A stretch of DNA of 64,000 bases, from contig NC_053400.1 of the NCBI RefSeq assembly GCF_016859285.1, positions 33,163,501 to 33,227,500 of the forward strand. Reading direction: 5' to 3'. Below the pieces are notes generated by a model. It was not told where the DNA came from. It did not search any database and worked only from the letters and a program-made list of their open reading frames with translations. The stretch comes from Xiphias gladius. Taxonomy: Eukaryota; Chordata; Actinopteri; Istiophoriformes; Xiphiidae. A program made the position numbers and the translations under genes. Positions 53,401-64,000 of the stretch are shown in pieces. Within the stretch, counting starts at the first letter, position 1. Each line of letters begins with the position of its first letter.

Positions 53401-55472
53401 AATGAAAAATGTGTTTGGGTTTGTTTCGTTTTTTTTAAAGAGGGGGAAAGTAGAGGAAGTTGCATGAAGACTGTATCCACGGTTCAAACTCTTCACCCAC
53501 TGGCACGTCAGCGTTGTCACTGTGAGCATGTTAGCCTGCCGGCGTTAGCCTTTAGCTCATAGCCCCGGCCTGACAGAGCCGCTAGCATTGGCTGGAGACT
53601 CTTCATTTATTTCAGTTCCCTGCTTCAGAACCAGAACAGTCCAACCCAGAGGTGACTTCTGACTATGTCTAAAACTAGTTTCATATGTGAAAATTAACCT
53701 TCACCTCAGGTAACAGCTCAGTTGAGTGTAAAAAACAAAAAAAAAAACAAAATTGGGTCAGTTTATTAAAGCTGCATTCATCAATATTTTTATATTAACA
53801 ACGAACCAAGTGACTGTTTAATGTGAAAAGACAAATGAAGTTATGAACCTGCAGAGACTCTATGGAGCCTCTTCTAGCCTCTTTTAGCTCATTTATTTTG
53901 GTTTTACAGCACATTGCCTGGTGTGGTTCGGTCTCAGCGCTCTCTTCAACTTGGTTTTCGGTTGCAGCAGGCATCTGTTTCCAGCGAAAAAGCTCCGATA
54001 TACTCGCCGAGCGGCAAACAGCAGACAGACTCAGGCAGAGACCAGCTGGTGAACGTAGTGGAGCATTTTAGCAGCTAAAGAGTCGGATGTTTCCCTCAGG
54101 AGCTGGTGGAGACCAAGACCAGAGCTAAAAGGGAGAGAATCCTGGACTGTGGACACAAACACAGCTCCAGTGAATGACAACATTGCTGCATTTCTGCACG
54201 ATGTGTAAATGTGCAAGTGTTTGTTAGCATTTTCCCCGTGACAGCTTTATAAGGTGGCAATGTTGTGTTCACAGCTTGTTCTGCTGCCCCCAAGTGACCT
54301 AGAAAATCAACCGATGATGCTTTAAACTACACAAACAAAAGTAATTTTCCAGTCCCTGCGTTGTGCATTGAAAAAGCGATGTGTGTTTGTGTGTGTGTGC
54401 GCGCGTGTGTAAAGAGTGTATTGTGTTTCCTTCCTCTTTCCACCAGATGTTGGTAATGGGCAGCAGCAAGATGACGCCTGCTTTGTGGGCCAGAGGTCAG
54501 GACGAGTCATTAGGCCAATGGGTGGTGGTAAGACGGCTTCAAATTTAAAAAAAAAAATGTCTATTGTTGTAGTTGGTTAAAACTGAAACGTAATTCCCTT
54601 TCAAGTTTCAAATAGCATGAAAATTGAGCTCATTAAGCATCTGTGTGATCTGGAACACGGAAATATCTGGTTTCCTAAACAGAAGCCTGGTTCCCAGAAA
54701 CACACAGACTGTTTTTAAATCAGGGACAACCGGCTCGCACATAGGCGGCTTTAACGTGACCTCAACGCTTTCACTTTCACCCAACGCTCTTTCGCTCTCA
54801 GCGAACTTCTCCTCCCGCCTGAGTCCTGCATCGGTTTTTCCTGAATGTCACTGCAGTACTGGCGTATACTCGTACCCCTGAATCCAAATGTGTGGACAGT
54901 CGTTGAGAGTCTGCTCATGTTGCCAGCACTGTCACTCAAGTCCGATCAACACACAAACACACAATCCCAGTGAAGCGATTTGGTCGTTGCTTATTTAGTC
55001 ATGAATATTTAATGTCATAAAGAAATATTGAAAACCGAGCTTCCAGGGGCTTTAAAATAGTCCTAAGGACAGAAAGTGATTATGAACCTGACTCAGTTTT
55101 AAAATAGCAGCTGTTTAGTTGATTTTTGATTTGCCCCCCCATCTCTCCGTGTCTCCTCTCGGTGACGCGGCAGGTCCCTCCCTGCAGGCCCGGCTGTGGG
55201 GAGCCCCGAGTCAGAAGAGGAGCAGCAGCTCGAGGGAGAAGCTCCACAGCAAACCGACACACCTGGGCCTCCAGGAGACCATCGCCGAGTCTGTCTACAT
55301 CGGACGGCCTCTCGTACACTGTATCCTTCAGTCCCCCCACGTTATGAGTAATATTAAACCAGAAAGCACGTACAGAGAACGTACCTCTGCACAACGCTGT
55401 AAATTTTAGTGGAAAATGTCGTCACAATCGTATTATATCTGAATGGGTAGTTAACAACACCTATTGAAGCAA

Positions 55473-55519
<47 letters not shown>

Positions 55520-58429
55520 TTATATATATCATAAAAATACAACACTGCAAATTAAAAAACTCAAAGTCTTAGGTGACCAAATTTCTTCTTTTGAAGGAAC
55601 AAAAGACACATTTTGTTTTTCTGGCTTTATGGTGGCTCCTGGTAGAGACATTCTTCTTTTTTTTTTTTTTTATCCGAGAGTTTTTCCTTAAAGCAAACCT
55701 TCCCGACTGCAGTACTCTGCCTCGGACTCTGCGGGAAACAGTCCTGGAAGCCCTGGCTCGTCTCTGGAGTCCTTGAACTTTCCAGGTGAGCAAGCTCCTG
55801 CTTTGCAATATTATGCCCTCATGTACCCAGTTACAGGTCAAATGATGACAGGAAATATAGAATACAATAGGTATGATTCAGCGTTTTGCAAAAACAAATG
55901 TATTTATTTGTTTCTTCAACTGTTATCCCAGTTTTATCATGAGAGAAATTGACTCTAGACAGGAGAAATTCTGGGTATATTTCTAAAGATTTTGGGGACA
56001 GTTTTCATTTGTTTGTAAAATGTTTCTGTATAAAAAATGTTCTAATTTTTTTTCTTTTAAATCCAGATGTGATCCTGAATTTTTTTCTACGGTACTAAAT
56101 AGATTTTTCCTTTGAGGCTTTGTGCTCTTCTCTCCATGTTTCTGCTTGTTGTTGTTATTCATGGCCTCTAGTCTCTTCTTCCGTTTTCTGAAAAGAATCT
56201 GAGAGCTGCTGGACTTGTAGACGTGGTGTATACAGGCTTCTTTGTGTCTCAACATAGAGAGAAGCGAGTGGAAGTTTCGATTTATGTCCGGGTCCGCGAT
56301 CATTATCTACAAATGCATATTTTAAAAATGTGATGCGGAAGGAGTAAAATCATTTTAAAGTAGTCATTCATTTGGTTTCAGTTAGGTTATATGGACATGT
56401 TTTAGGCCACTCTGTCACCAGGACTGTCTTCCCACAGCTAATGTACAGTTTGATCAAAGAAAGCTTTTTACCTGCAGATCTGCTCGTGAGAGGGCGTGAA
56501 GCCGATGAACCGCTCTGAGAATCAGCCTTGACCACCGAGTCTTGAATAAGGCCGTCGTTTTCCTAAAATCTGTCAATCACAAAGCATAAACTTTCTTTTC
56601 CAAACTGTGAAGAACCCTCTGACGACCTTTGACCCAGGGCTTCAATATAAACACAGCTCTACATATATAAACACACACCTCACAGACTTGACAAGCGAAC
56701 GCCGCGTTTTGAAAATATGAAGCAGAGATAAGAAATATCACTCCAGGATCTCATTCTCCTCCTTTGTGCCTCTACAAAATCACAAAATCAGTTCTTTAAA
56801 CGGGTAAATGTGTCCTTCCTTCCTTCTAGCTTCGCCGTGCTCAGTGATACCAAATTTCAAAATCGATGGGAGAGGGCTGAGATGAGGAGGAGAGCCTTCC
56901 TTTTGCTCTACTACCTTCTGCGTTCACCCTTCTATGACAGATACTCTGAGTAAGTAACTGTGGATGTCGGCTCAGTGGTGAATCTAATCCTATGGAATCA
57001 GGAAATTAAAAGACTAATCGATTAATAGAACATATAGTCTGTAAATTGTCCGAAAATTGTGTAAAAATGCTGATCACGGTTTCCCAGAGCCCAAAGTGAT
57101 GTGTTCAGTGTGTGTGTGTTTTGACCGATTAACAGTCCGAAACCCCAGAATGCTACATTTCTAATGATGTAAAACGGAGAACAGCAGCAAATCCTGGAGA
57201 ACGTTTGGAAGTTTTGGTTAAAAAGTGATCGACTCACTGATGAATCGTCTCAGTCCTACCGGAAATGCACCGGGCTGTTTTGCAAGAGTGTCTGCAGTTT
57301 TAAATACGTTTAAAGTGGCTGACGAAGGACAATTGTCGGTTCTTTGTTGGGGCTTAAATTGCGGTTTAATCGTTACGATCATGTTTCTCCTCCTGCAGGG
57401 AAAAGATTCTCTTCCTGCTCAGACTCCTGGCTGATCATGTTCCAGGAATAGGGCTTGTTGCACGTAAGTACACGTCGGTCCTCCACATGTGAGCTTTTTA
57501 AAGCCCTGCACAGTATTCTTGTAGGACAGTAAATACCCATGGACTTCAGAAAACAATAAACAATTTTAGAGGGAAAAAAGTCCTTAGTTAGTGTCTATTA
57601 AGGATCTAACCTTCAAAAACTCAGCTCATCTGCTTCATCAGGACTCTGTGGATGTGGACTGATCGTAAGCAAACAGCACCAAAGACTTTAATTTCAGTAC
57701 TGCTACATCCTGTTTGGTGCAAGGACGTACGTCAAATCACCCTTTCAACTTAGCACCGCCCACTTCAAACCAGTGAGAACAACAGATTTAAAAAAAAAAA
57801 ATACATAAATGTATACACACATATATAGATATAGATATACAGATATATTATATAGATATATCTATCTATATCTCTATATATATATCTATCTCTCTGTCTC
57901 AACCTCATTTTGACCCTAGAGGAAAAGTCGGGAGATCATCAAAGTCAGTGTGATTCATCCTCTGGGGACCATGAATGTCTGTACAAAATGTCACAGTAAT
58001 CCATCCAGTAGTTGTTGATGTTTCAGTCTCGGTGGACCGCCCGTCCGACAGCTCCCTTAACAGTTTATCAGCGCAGGTGTCCGCAATTGCATCGTTTTTG
58101 TTCTGTTTTTTTTGAGAAAACCCGGTAGTTACGGTTTCACTTTGACTCTGTCCTGCCACTCGTTCCCCAAAATAGTGTTGAGCAGAAGTTACACAGCCTC
58201 GTTTTAACACATTTTACAGTAAGTGTGAATTTAATGAACAGAAATCTAACAGTACGATGGGTAATGCACGTTTGAACGGAAATCATCCTATTTTCCTACA
58301 CCACTGAGTGTATCTCAGTCTATCATATCGGTTCAGGGGGTGATCCTGGTGTCTTTGTGTCCGTGTTCAGACCCTCTGATGGATTACCTTCCCACCTGGC
58401 AGAAGATCTACTTCTACAACTGGGGATAA
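50472..58429 (+). CDS. pex16: Peroxisomal membrane biogenesis protein PEX16
   Basis: Membrane protein of ER and peroxisomes that recruits PEX3 and is needed for peroxisomal membrane assembly. Eleven exons: 50472-50604, 51367-51402, 51683-51759, 52924-53057, 53219-53319, 54447-54527, 55174-55320, 55713-55785, 56830-56949, 57399-57463, 58371-58429. Phases agree; 1026 nt, 341 aa, close to mammalian PEX16 (about 336). Recognised blocks are [87 protein letters not shown] and the C-terminal [18 protein letters not shown]. Hydrophobic segments span the exon 4-5 junction ([11 protein letters not shown] then [10 protein letters not shown]) and exon 8. The middle region (exon 6 and start of exon 7) is the least conserved. 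Loss of PEX16 causes Zellweger-spectrum disease in humans (established). Confidence 0.96.
52125..52310 (-). repeat. Inverted copy of the cars1 intron 1 repeat, in pex16 intron 3
   Basis: Reverse complement of 49420-49612: GGCGGCCTAGAATAAAGACA, CATCTGGGCAGATGC and TTGCTTATATCCTGCAGG are shared. It ends at a GGGGGGCAAAGGG stretch not in the partner. Confidence 0.85.
53840..54290. repeat. Probable dispersed repeat in pex16 intron 5
   Basis: Contains CTAGCCTCTTTTAGCTCATT, AAGAGTCGGATGTTTCCCTC and GCTTGTTCTGCTGCCCCCAA, which look like teleost interspersed repeat sequence. I do not see a second copy in this window, so this is recognition by eye only. Confidence 0.4.
55476..55508. repeat. (GT)n microsatellite in pex16 intron 7
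   Basis: A GT run followed by TATGTATGTATT. Confidence 0.95.
57008..57245. mobile_element. MITE-like dispersed repeat, family A copy
   Basis: In pex16 intron 9. Starts AAAGACTAATCGATTAATAG; contains GATTAACAGTCCGAAACCCC and CTAATGATGTAAAACGGAGA, shared with 10765-10840 in lctl intron 6, and AGCAGCAAATC, also seen at 46245. Confidence 0.5.
57790..57900. repeat. TATATC-rich simple sequence in pex16 intron 10
   Basis: An imperfect run of TATA, GATATA and TATCTATC units that is partly self-complementary. Confidence 0.8.
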
Positions 58430-60970
58430 AACCTGCTGGATGCGCTTTGGATCTTCTGATTTTTGTGAGGCGTCAGGGGCAACGGTGAGAAAGGGAACTG
58501 TCGGGGCCTCAGACCCAGCCACAAAGACACTCGCCATAATTCCCCAATAATCGGATCAAAGGATGTGGAGGTGGCCGCCACGTCAGACTGACGGCCAGCA
58601 CCGTCTCAGTAACAACATTCCTTGATTCAGAAGGCTGTTTAAAAACAACATGGTTATCCTGACATTATTTTCAACAATCAGATTAATTTTTTTATTTTTT
58701 ATTATTACATCTTGTTTCTGACACTACGAACAACTGGTTTGACTAATGCTAAAGAAAATATTTGCCTTATGAACGCCACGGTTTGAGTTGTTGCTTTATA
58801 CCATTGCCTGTACAGAGAAGAGTTTGCTCTTTGCATTGACAGTTTGTGAGATTTGCGGCAGAATGGTTTTTTTTGTGAACATTGTCTTATTTTATCATTT
58901 CATTCCATTCTTGCCTAAAGCTCTTGCAGTGGTTTATCTGTTGAAGTGTGCAGCATCGTGTGCTGAGAAATGATGTTTCGGTAGCGGCAGGTTAGCTGCA
59001 GGGGAGAAATCTTTCCGGAGAGAACGTAAAAGGAAGCAGCAGCAACCGAGAAGCACATAAAACTGGAGGGAAACATTCTCAGCACCTCTCTTTCACCGGC
59101 AGACATCAGATTTCAATTTAATGTGGGAGAGTTTTCATGCAGAAACACAAACAGCTCGGCTACTCGGCGCCGGTGGAAGCAGATTGAAGTTAAAGACCTT
59201 CAGAGACAGCAAGACAGGGTCAAGTCTGGGTGTGAGGTTTTCGATCTTTATTGACATACTGAATACGTTTCTTTTTGTAGCCTACAAATAAATAGTTGAA
59301 TGTTTCATCCTTTCAGGTCTATATGGTAGTTACTTTTGAAGTTTATCATGGGTGGGACATACACAGGCGTGGCCACGCTAGGACAAAATATGACACTCAG
59401 ATCTTTTCAAACAAAATGACAAACCAGTTTCTAGACTTCTCATCTACTCAGTTTTTCTGATAACTCGCTGAATGTCTAGTCTGCCGGGAGCAGGAAGTGA
59501 AGGTGCTGTGGGTCTGAGACGAGCTGCATCACAAACAGGAAACTGGTAAGACAGTGTGATGCATGTAAGCGGTCACACCACGCTATGTAAGACTGATTTT
59601 ATCACAGAAGTTAACACCGGATACGTTGTGTTGTTTTCACTTGCATGCTACCTGGCCAGCATTAGAGGAAAACTGCAAGGGTTCCCTGTCCCAAAGACGT
59701 CATGTTGTCTCAGGATCATCATCATCAGTCAGGGGCACAACCCCTTATGATGATCTTTACACCATGAACGTCAGGTATATTTTTCACTGGCCAATATGTC
59801 TGACACTTAACACACACAAACCGAAGACATCAGCCTTCCAAAATAAAAGGTTAAACTGTTGAGAGACGAAGGCAGCATCAACAAAACGTCTTGTTTTTTC
59901 AGCGTCGAGGTACACGGAGGCAGACTTAAGTTTCAACCGGCAAAGACAAACTTCTTCAAAGTTGTAAAATGGAGATGCATAGTCAAAACAGTGTCATTGT
60001 TTTATGAGCTGGGACTTAGCATGTTCTATCTGATGTCTGTATTGAAACCCACTTTCCTTTTTTTATTTATTTATTTTTTTTAAACAACAACTACAGGCTG
60101 GGTTCAGTGCCCCCTAAATGCCTAATTTGAAAATCTCCAACTACTTTGCACAAATTTGCCGGGACGCAAACCCAGCCAGAGGTATCGGATCTGCGTGATC
60201 CCTGGGTTTAACGGTTTTTCAAAAGGTAGGTAATAAATAACCACAGCAGCTAGGACATCAAATGCGTGATGCTCCAGTGTTTCCGAGTAGATACTTTAAC
60301 CCAGACAGAAGGGGATAGTTCCAAGCTCACAAAGAGTCTGAAATTGTCAAGACAGTTGGCTTCAGTGCTGAATGCAAATGAAAAACAGAACCTGTGGACA
60401 AAGTCTACCGTTAAGTGAGCAGCAGTGAATCAAACACTAAATGCAAACATTGTGGATCCTTGTTCGAATTAACGCTAAAAGTTGAAAATATATACTGCAC
60501 CTTTTTTAATACCACAATAAAACAAAAGAAAAGACATAAGCGTGAAGTATTTGATTATACGAACCAAAAACTCTGATTTAGGTAGAAGGAATAAAATATA
60601 GTAGAATTAACTCTTGACGTCATCTGGAAAATCTAAGACCAAAAACTTCTCAACGGTAAATTACAACAAAACTCTTGATTTAGAAAAGACTACACCCTTC
60701 GATGGTTTCCTTTACGAAAATAAAACTCAAGAGTCTGCTAATGAGAATGGGAGAAGAAAAATACTGTCTCACTCCTGTGAAATTGTCTCTAAAAGAGGGA
60801 CGGGCGAGAAGGATGATTTCTTTTCCCCATGCAATCCTTTCTGCTTCCCGTCTCCCTTCTGTCCCATCTCCTCCGCCCAAACGCACGTGTCAGTCAGGAG
60901 GCTGGTTGGCTCTATACAGGCGTTAGTTAGTATGTCTTCCCACAGGTTGGTGCTCATCTCTCAGCGCAGA
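58430..60970. other. Convergent 3' intergenic region of pex16 and arfgap2
   Basis: Both flanking genes end into this gap. AATAAA at 59287-59292 (plus) is a candidate pex16 polyadenylation signal, which would give a 3' UTR of about 0.87 kb. No conserved coding sequence was recognised. Confidence 0.45.
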
Positions 60971-63438
60971 TCAGTAGGCGCCGTAACGATCCTGAGAAAA
61001 CATCAGCGATACAGAAAAATTAAACCTTTGTGTAGAGGCTGATGAAGTTCCTACAGAGTCGAACAGCTGAGCTTGAGGTGCGATGGGTGTTTTCCACTCA
61101 GCTGCTAGTGCTTCCTCGCGGCCTCGCTCCCCCGTCCTCTAGCCCGTAACCTGGGTACTTATTGAGGCCTGCCGAGTTTGTCTCAAGGAAGGCGATGAGA
61201 GACGAGCAAGGAGGCTTGACGAGGAGCTAAGACCGGGGAACCATCCGTGTATCCTATACTTGAACCTTGTAATTTGAATTATTATTGTATGAGCTGAATT
61301 GTATATTGGCCTGTAGACAAATTCACAATGTTTACATGTTCAGCTCACCTGCTGTGCACTGACTACAAGACTGTAGGTTAGATTAGCATAGCATTCAACG
61401 GGAATTCATTAACTGGAAGTCTGCCAGTTGAACACTGTCTCCAGTTTCTATAATCAGCACCACATAACGTCATTCTTCGGAAGAAACTTCATAGGAGCTC
61501 TGTGAACTGCGATGCTGCTGAAAAACTTGCCTCGCCTGGTAAATTATTAGCAAATTATCAGGAAATTGCAAATTGTTACCGAAAAGGTTTAGTTGATCCA
61601 AAGCATTAACGGTAAATTTATGCTCCACATGTTCAAAGACAAATTCTATTTTCCTTTAGAACGTAGCTGGTTTTATTTGTCTCTCACATTGGTTCTTTCA
61701 GTACCAAACAATTTTTAATGACCTATTTGTATTATTTCTACTGTTCATAGTGCAGGACATCCTGGACTGAAGCAGCGGTGCTATGTATCTATAATCAGTA
61801 TTGGAGCAGAACTCATCAGGCATCGGGTTTCCCTAAAATTTCTTTTACTCATGATAGGCCAGAGAAGACGTCGCCATCCCTTCAAAATGAAGCTGGAGCG
61901 AGTGAAGATGTCCCATTCGGTAAATATAATCTCTCCCTTCTCGTCTCGCTCTCACGTTCCCGTCGGAAAGAGCCGAGGTGCGAGGAGGAGACGCAACTGA
62001 GGGAAGTGAGGAGCCACCTAAGCCAAGTCTGCTGATGTCTCACCTGGATCGTGTTCATGACACCGTTGGCGAGGACAGCCATCTTGCCCGCTACAGTCTT
62101 AACTCCCTGTTTGAACTGTGCGATGTCCGGGCCGGAGGGGAGCACACTGTCAAAGCCTGATGCCCTCCCTGAGAGGAAGGGAGGAATTAGAACACGTATC
62201 TAAACGAATGAATGCCATACATAACGCTTGTTTTGAGTGTCACCTGTAGCTTAGCAGTATCTAAACTATCTCAAGATAAGAATATGTTCGAGGACAACAG
62301 TGCCAATATCCTACATTTTTCTTGTAAATTAAACTATATATTTGTGAGTCCTTTTTAAAGATGAACATCTTCAGTAGGAACCAGTGGGCTCGGAGCTGAG
62401 AGCCACAGACCAGGACTAATGCAGTTTTGTGTTGGCCTTATCCTTTAAGCTACGCTTGCTGCTACTTTTTCACATCTTATTACTTTTACTCCTGCTGAAG
62501 TTTTCAAACAAACAAACAATTCTTGCCTTTATGGTCACTGCCATCCCCAAACAGGTCAGCTGAACTGATGGAGGTGCTTCCGGACATGCTCTCCAATCTT
62601 GTCTTCGCATCATACTGAGAGAAGAGGAGACAATAGTTAAAACCAGGCTGATAACAGTAGACAGTTTTCCACACAAAATGTTTCCAGGCTTTAATGATTT
62701 AAAAGCGGAGCTGCCAAGATTCTGAATATAAGCTGGAACCGGTGCTAGTTCAGTTAAAGTTTGAATCAGAACCGAAGATGTAGTTTCTCACCTCGGCGCT
62801 GCTCTCCCGACCAAAAAACATGTCCGAAGAGATCGCCTTTGCATTGGCGAACTTCTGCCTGGCCTCACTCGACTCCGACACTGGAGCTGACACCTCGGCT
62901 TTTCTTCTGCTGGGAAGTCTGGATTAAACAGGAGAGCGCACATCAGAACCGCACCGAGTCGAGCAGACGCACCGGTTTTTAAATTTTGGAATAAAGACAA
63001 AACAATCGGAGTGCGTGTCTCCACCAACATCCGTGTAGATACCTCTCTCCGATTGGCTGAATACTAGAGATGGTGACCTCCTCTTTGGGGTCGTCTTTCT
63101 CCAGAGCCCAGGAGGTGGTAAAGGAGGCACTTCCTCCTTCAGTATCCCACCGGGATCCAAAACTATCTCCCACTGTAAAGGGGTTGTCCTTATACCTGAA
63201 ACGCCAACCGCAATGGATTTAGTTCAAGCGAGTTAACTCATTTAAACTGACAGGAGAAGACAAGTAAGCGGGCGTCATTTGAGGAGTGTTACGGTACTTT
63301 GGGGGTCCAGAGGTGAAGCCCGGCTCATCAAACATGTCCAGTTTGGAGCGGGAGGAGGACTTGGCTCCCACGGGAGTTTCCTGCTCGATCACCTGCATCT
63401 CTGACATCACTGAGTGAGACACGGCACTGGAACAGGAA

Positions 63439-63474
<36 letters not shown>

Positions 63475-64000
63475 CCTTAGAGACCAAACAAGCTGTGCCA
63501 TCACTCAAGCGTCAACCTTACATCTCAAATGTAAGTTGAGAAAATTATGACTGGACTATTACAGGTCGATGACAAGCCAATGTTAGTGTTGTGATGTTAC
63601 CTCCTGTTTCCGAAGCCCATGCCCAGTCTCTCGGCCTGCTCTCTCTTCTTGCCTTCCAGGTTCTGAAGCTTCTTTTCCTCCATCTTCCTGTCGATCTCCA
63701 GCTCTTTGTAAGCCAAACGCATCGAGGCCACACTGCAAAAGCCAAGACGAGCAACGTGAAATCCCATGTGGACGAAGGTGCAGAGGTTTTAAATATTACG
63801 CTTTTACTCATACCAACGGAGTGTATTTTGTTTCTTAATTTGAAACGTGTAGAATGGAAATGACTGAGCAACAGCAACAAATCCAGCCCGGTAATAAACT
63901 TCAACAGCCTAGACAAGCTCAATTAAGAGAGATCAATGATCTTATTGGATTCCTTACATTGATTCTTCAGCCTGCTTCTTTGCCTCAGCAGCTTGCTCCT
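60971..64000 (-). CDS. arfgap2: ARFGAP2, C-terminal part (5' end off the window)
   Basis: GTPase-activating protein for ARF1 on COPI vesicles at the Golgi. Eight exons, high to low: 63958 to beyond 64000, 63601-63732, 63298-63426, 63043-63195, 62792-62918, 62527-62614, 62044-62156, 60971-60991. The zinc-finger ArfGAP domain lies beyond the edge. Seen here are the Lys/Glu-rich coiled region ([20 protein letters not shown]), [17 protein letters not shown], and the family's ISSxxxFG-type repeats: ISSIQPIG (Ile for Phe), ISSDMFFG and ISSADLFG. Then comes the amphipathic [20 protein letters not shown] segment and a tiny last exon, DRYGAY-stop. This set separates ARFGAP2/3 from ARFGAP1; the C-terminal DRYG-Y end fits ARFGAP2 best. 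The intron after 62527 appears to use a GC donor. Confidence 0.93.
62340..62455. repeat. Dispersed repeat, family C partial copy
   Basis: In the arfgap2 intron between 62156 and 62527. Contains GATGAACATCTTCAGTAGGA, ACCAGTGGGCTCGGAGCTGA and TTATCCTTTAAGC, matching the second half of the copies at 4930-5290 and 29740-30130. Confidence 0.55.
63442..63472. repeat. (CA)n microsatellite upstream of an arfgap2 acceptor
   Basis: An uninterrupted run that, on the gene strand, ends about 15 bp before the acceptor of exon 63298-63426. Confidence 0.95.

Noticed and set aside
60614-61042. 142-codon open frame on plus overlapping the arfgap2 last exon
   Set aside because: It is antisense to the real DRYGAY-stop exon and shows no domain.

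Overview
This window is vertebrate nuclear DNA, almost certainly from a ray-finned (teleost) fish. Genes are split into many short exons with GT..AG introns of 0.1-3 kb. Long (CA)n, (GAAA)n and (TAG/AAT)n microsatellites and many small dispersed repeats of the kind common in teleosts fill the rest. There is no bacterial-style operon, CRISPR array or RNA gene that I can support.

Seven protein genes were reconstructed by joining exons whose splice phases agree. Left to right: the 5' end of tipin (-, 179-689, cut by the window edge); lctl (-, 3904-13912, 13 exons, 564 aa); a four-motif beta/gamma-crystallin, probably crybgx (+, 17090-23638, 6 exons, 207 aa); ccnb2, cyclin B2 (-, 24412-27595, 8 exons, 393 aa if two single-base indels are allowed for); cars1, cytoplasmic cysteinyl-tRNA synthetase (-, 30986-50208, 23 exons, 819 aa); pex16 (+, 50472-58429, 11 exons, 341 aa); and the 3' half of arfgap2 (-, 60971-64000, cut by the right edge). 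Total exon length is a multiple of three for every complete gene except ccnb2.

The genes are housekeeping or tissue genes without one shared pathway: replication-fork protection (tipin), G2/M control (ccnb2), lens structure (crystallin; lctl is also a lens-expressed family), translation (cars1), peroxisome membrane assembly (pex16) and COPI traffic (arfgap2). cars1 and pex16 are head to head, with 263 bp between start codons, and probably share a bidirectional promoter. From memory of the human map, tipin, lctl and ccnb2 belong to 15q22, whereas cars1, pex16 and arfgap2 belong to 11p. The ccnb2-cars1 gap may therefore mark an old rearrangement.

The main points for a second look are: two uncompensated frameshifts confined to ccnb2; a relic duplicate of lctl exons 3-4 inside lctl intron 6; loss of the GH1 acid/base glutamate in lctl; a 1-kb polypyrimidine tract abutting the cars1 exon 8 acceptor; a young tandem duplication in cars1 intron 1 whose 3' segment has an inverted partner in pex16 intron 3; a GC-AG intron in arfgap2; and a CCAAT/CCAAT/CHR cell-cycle promoter in front of ccnb2. 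I did not find a convincing wholly new biological system.
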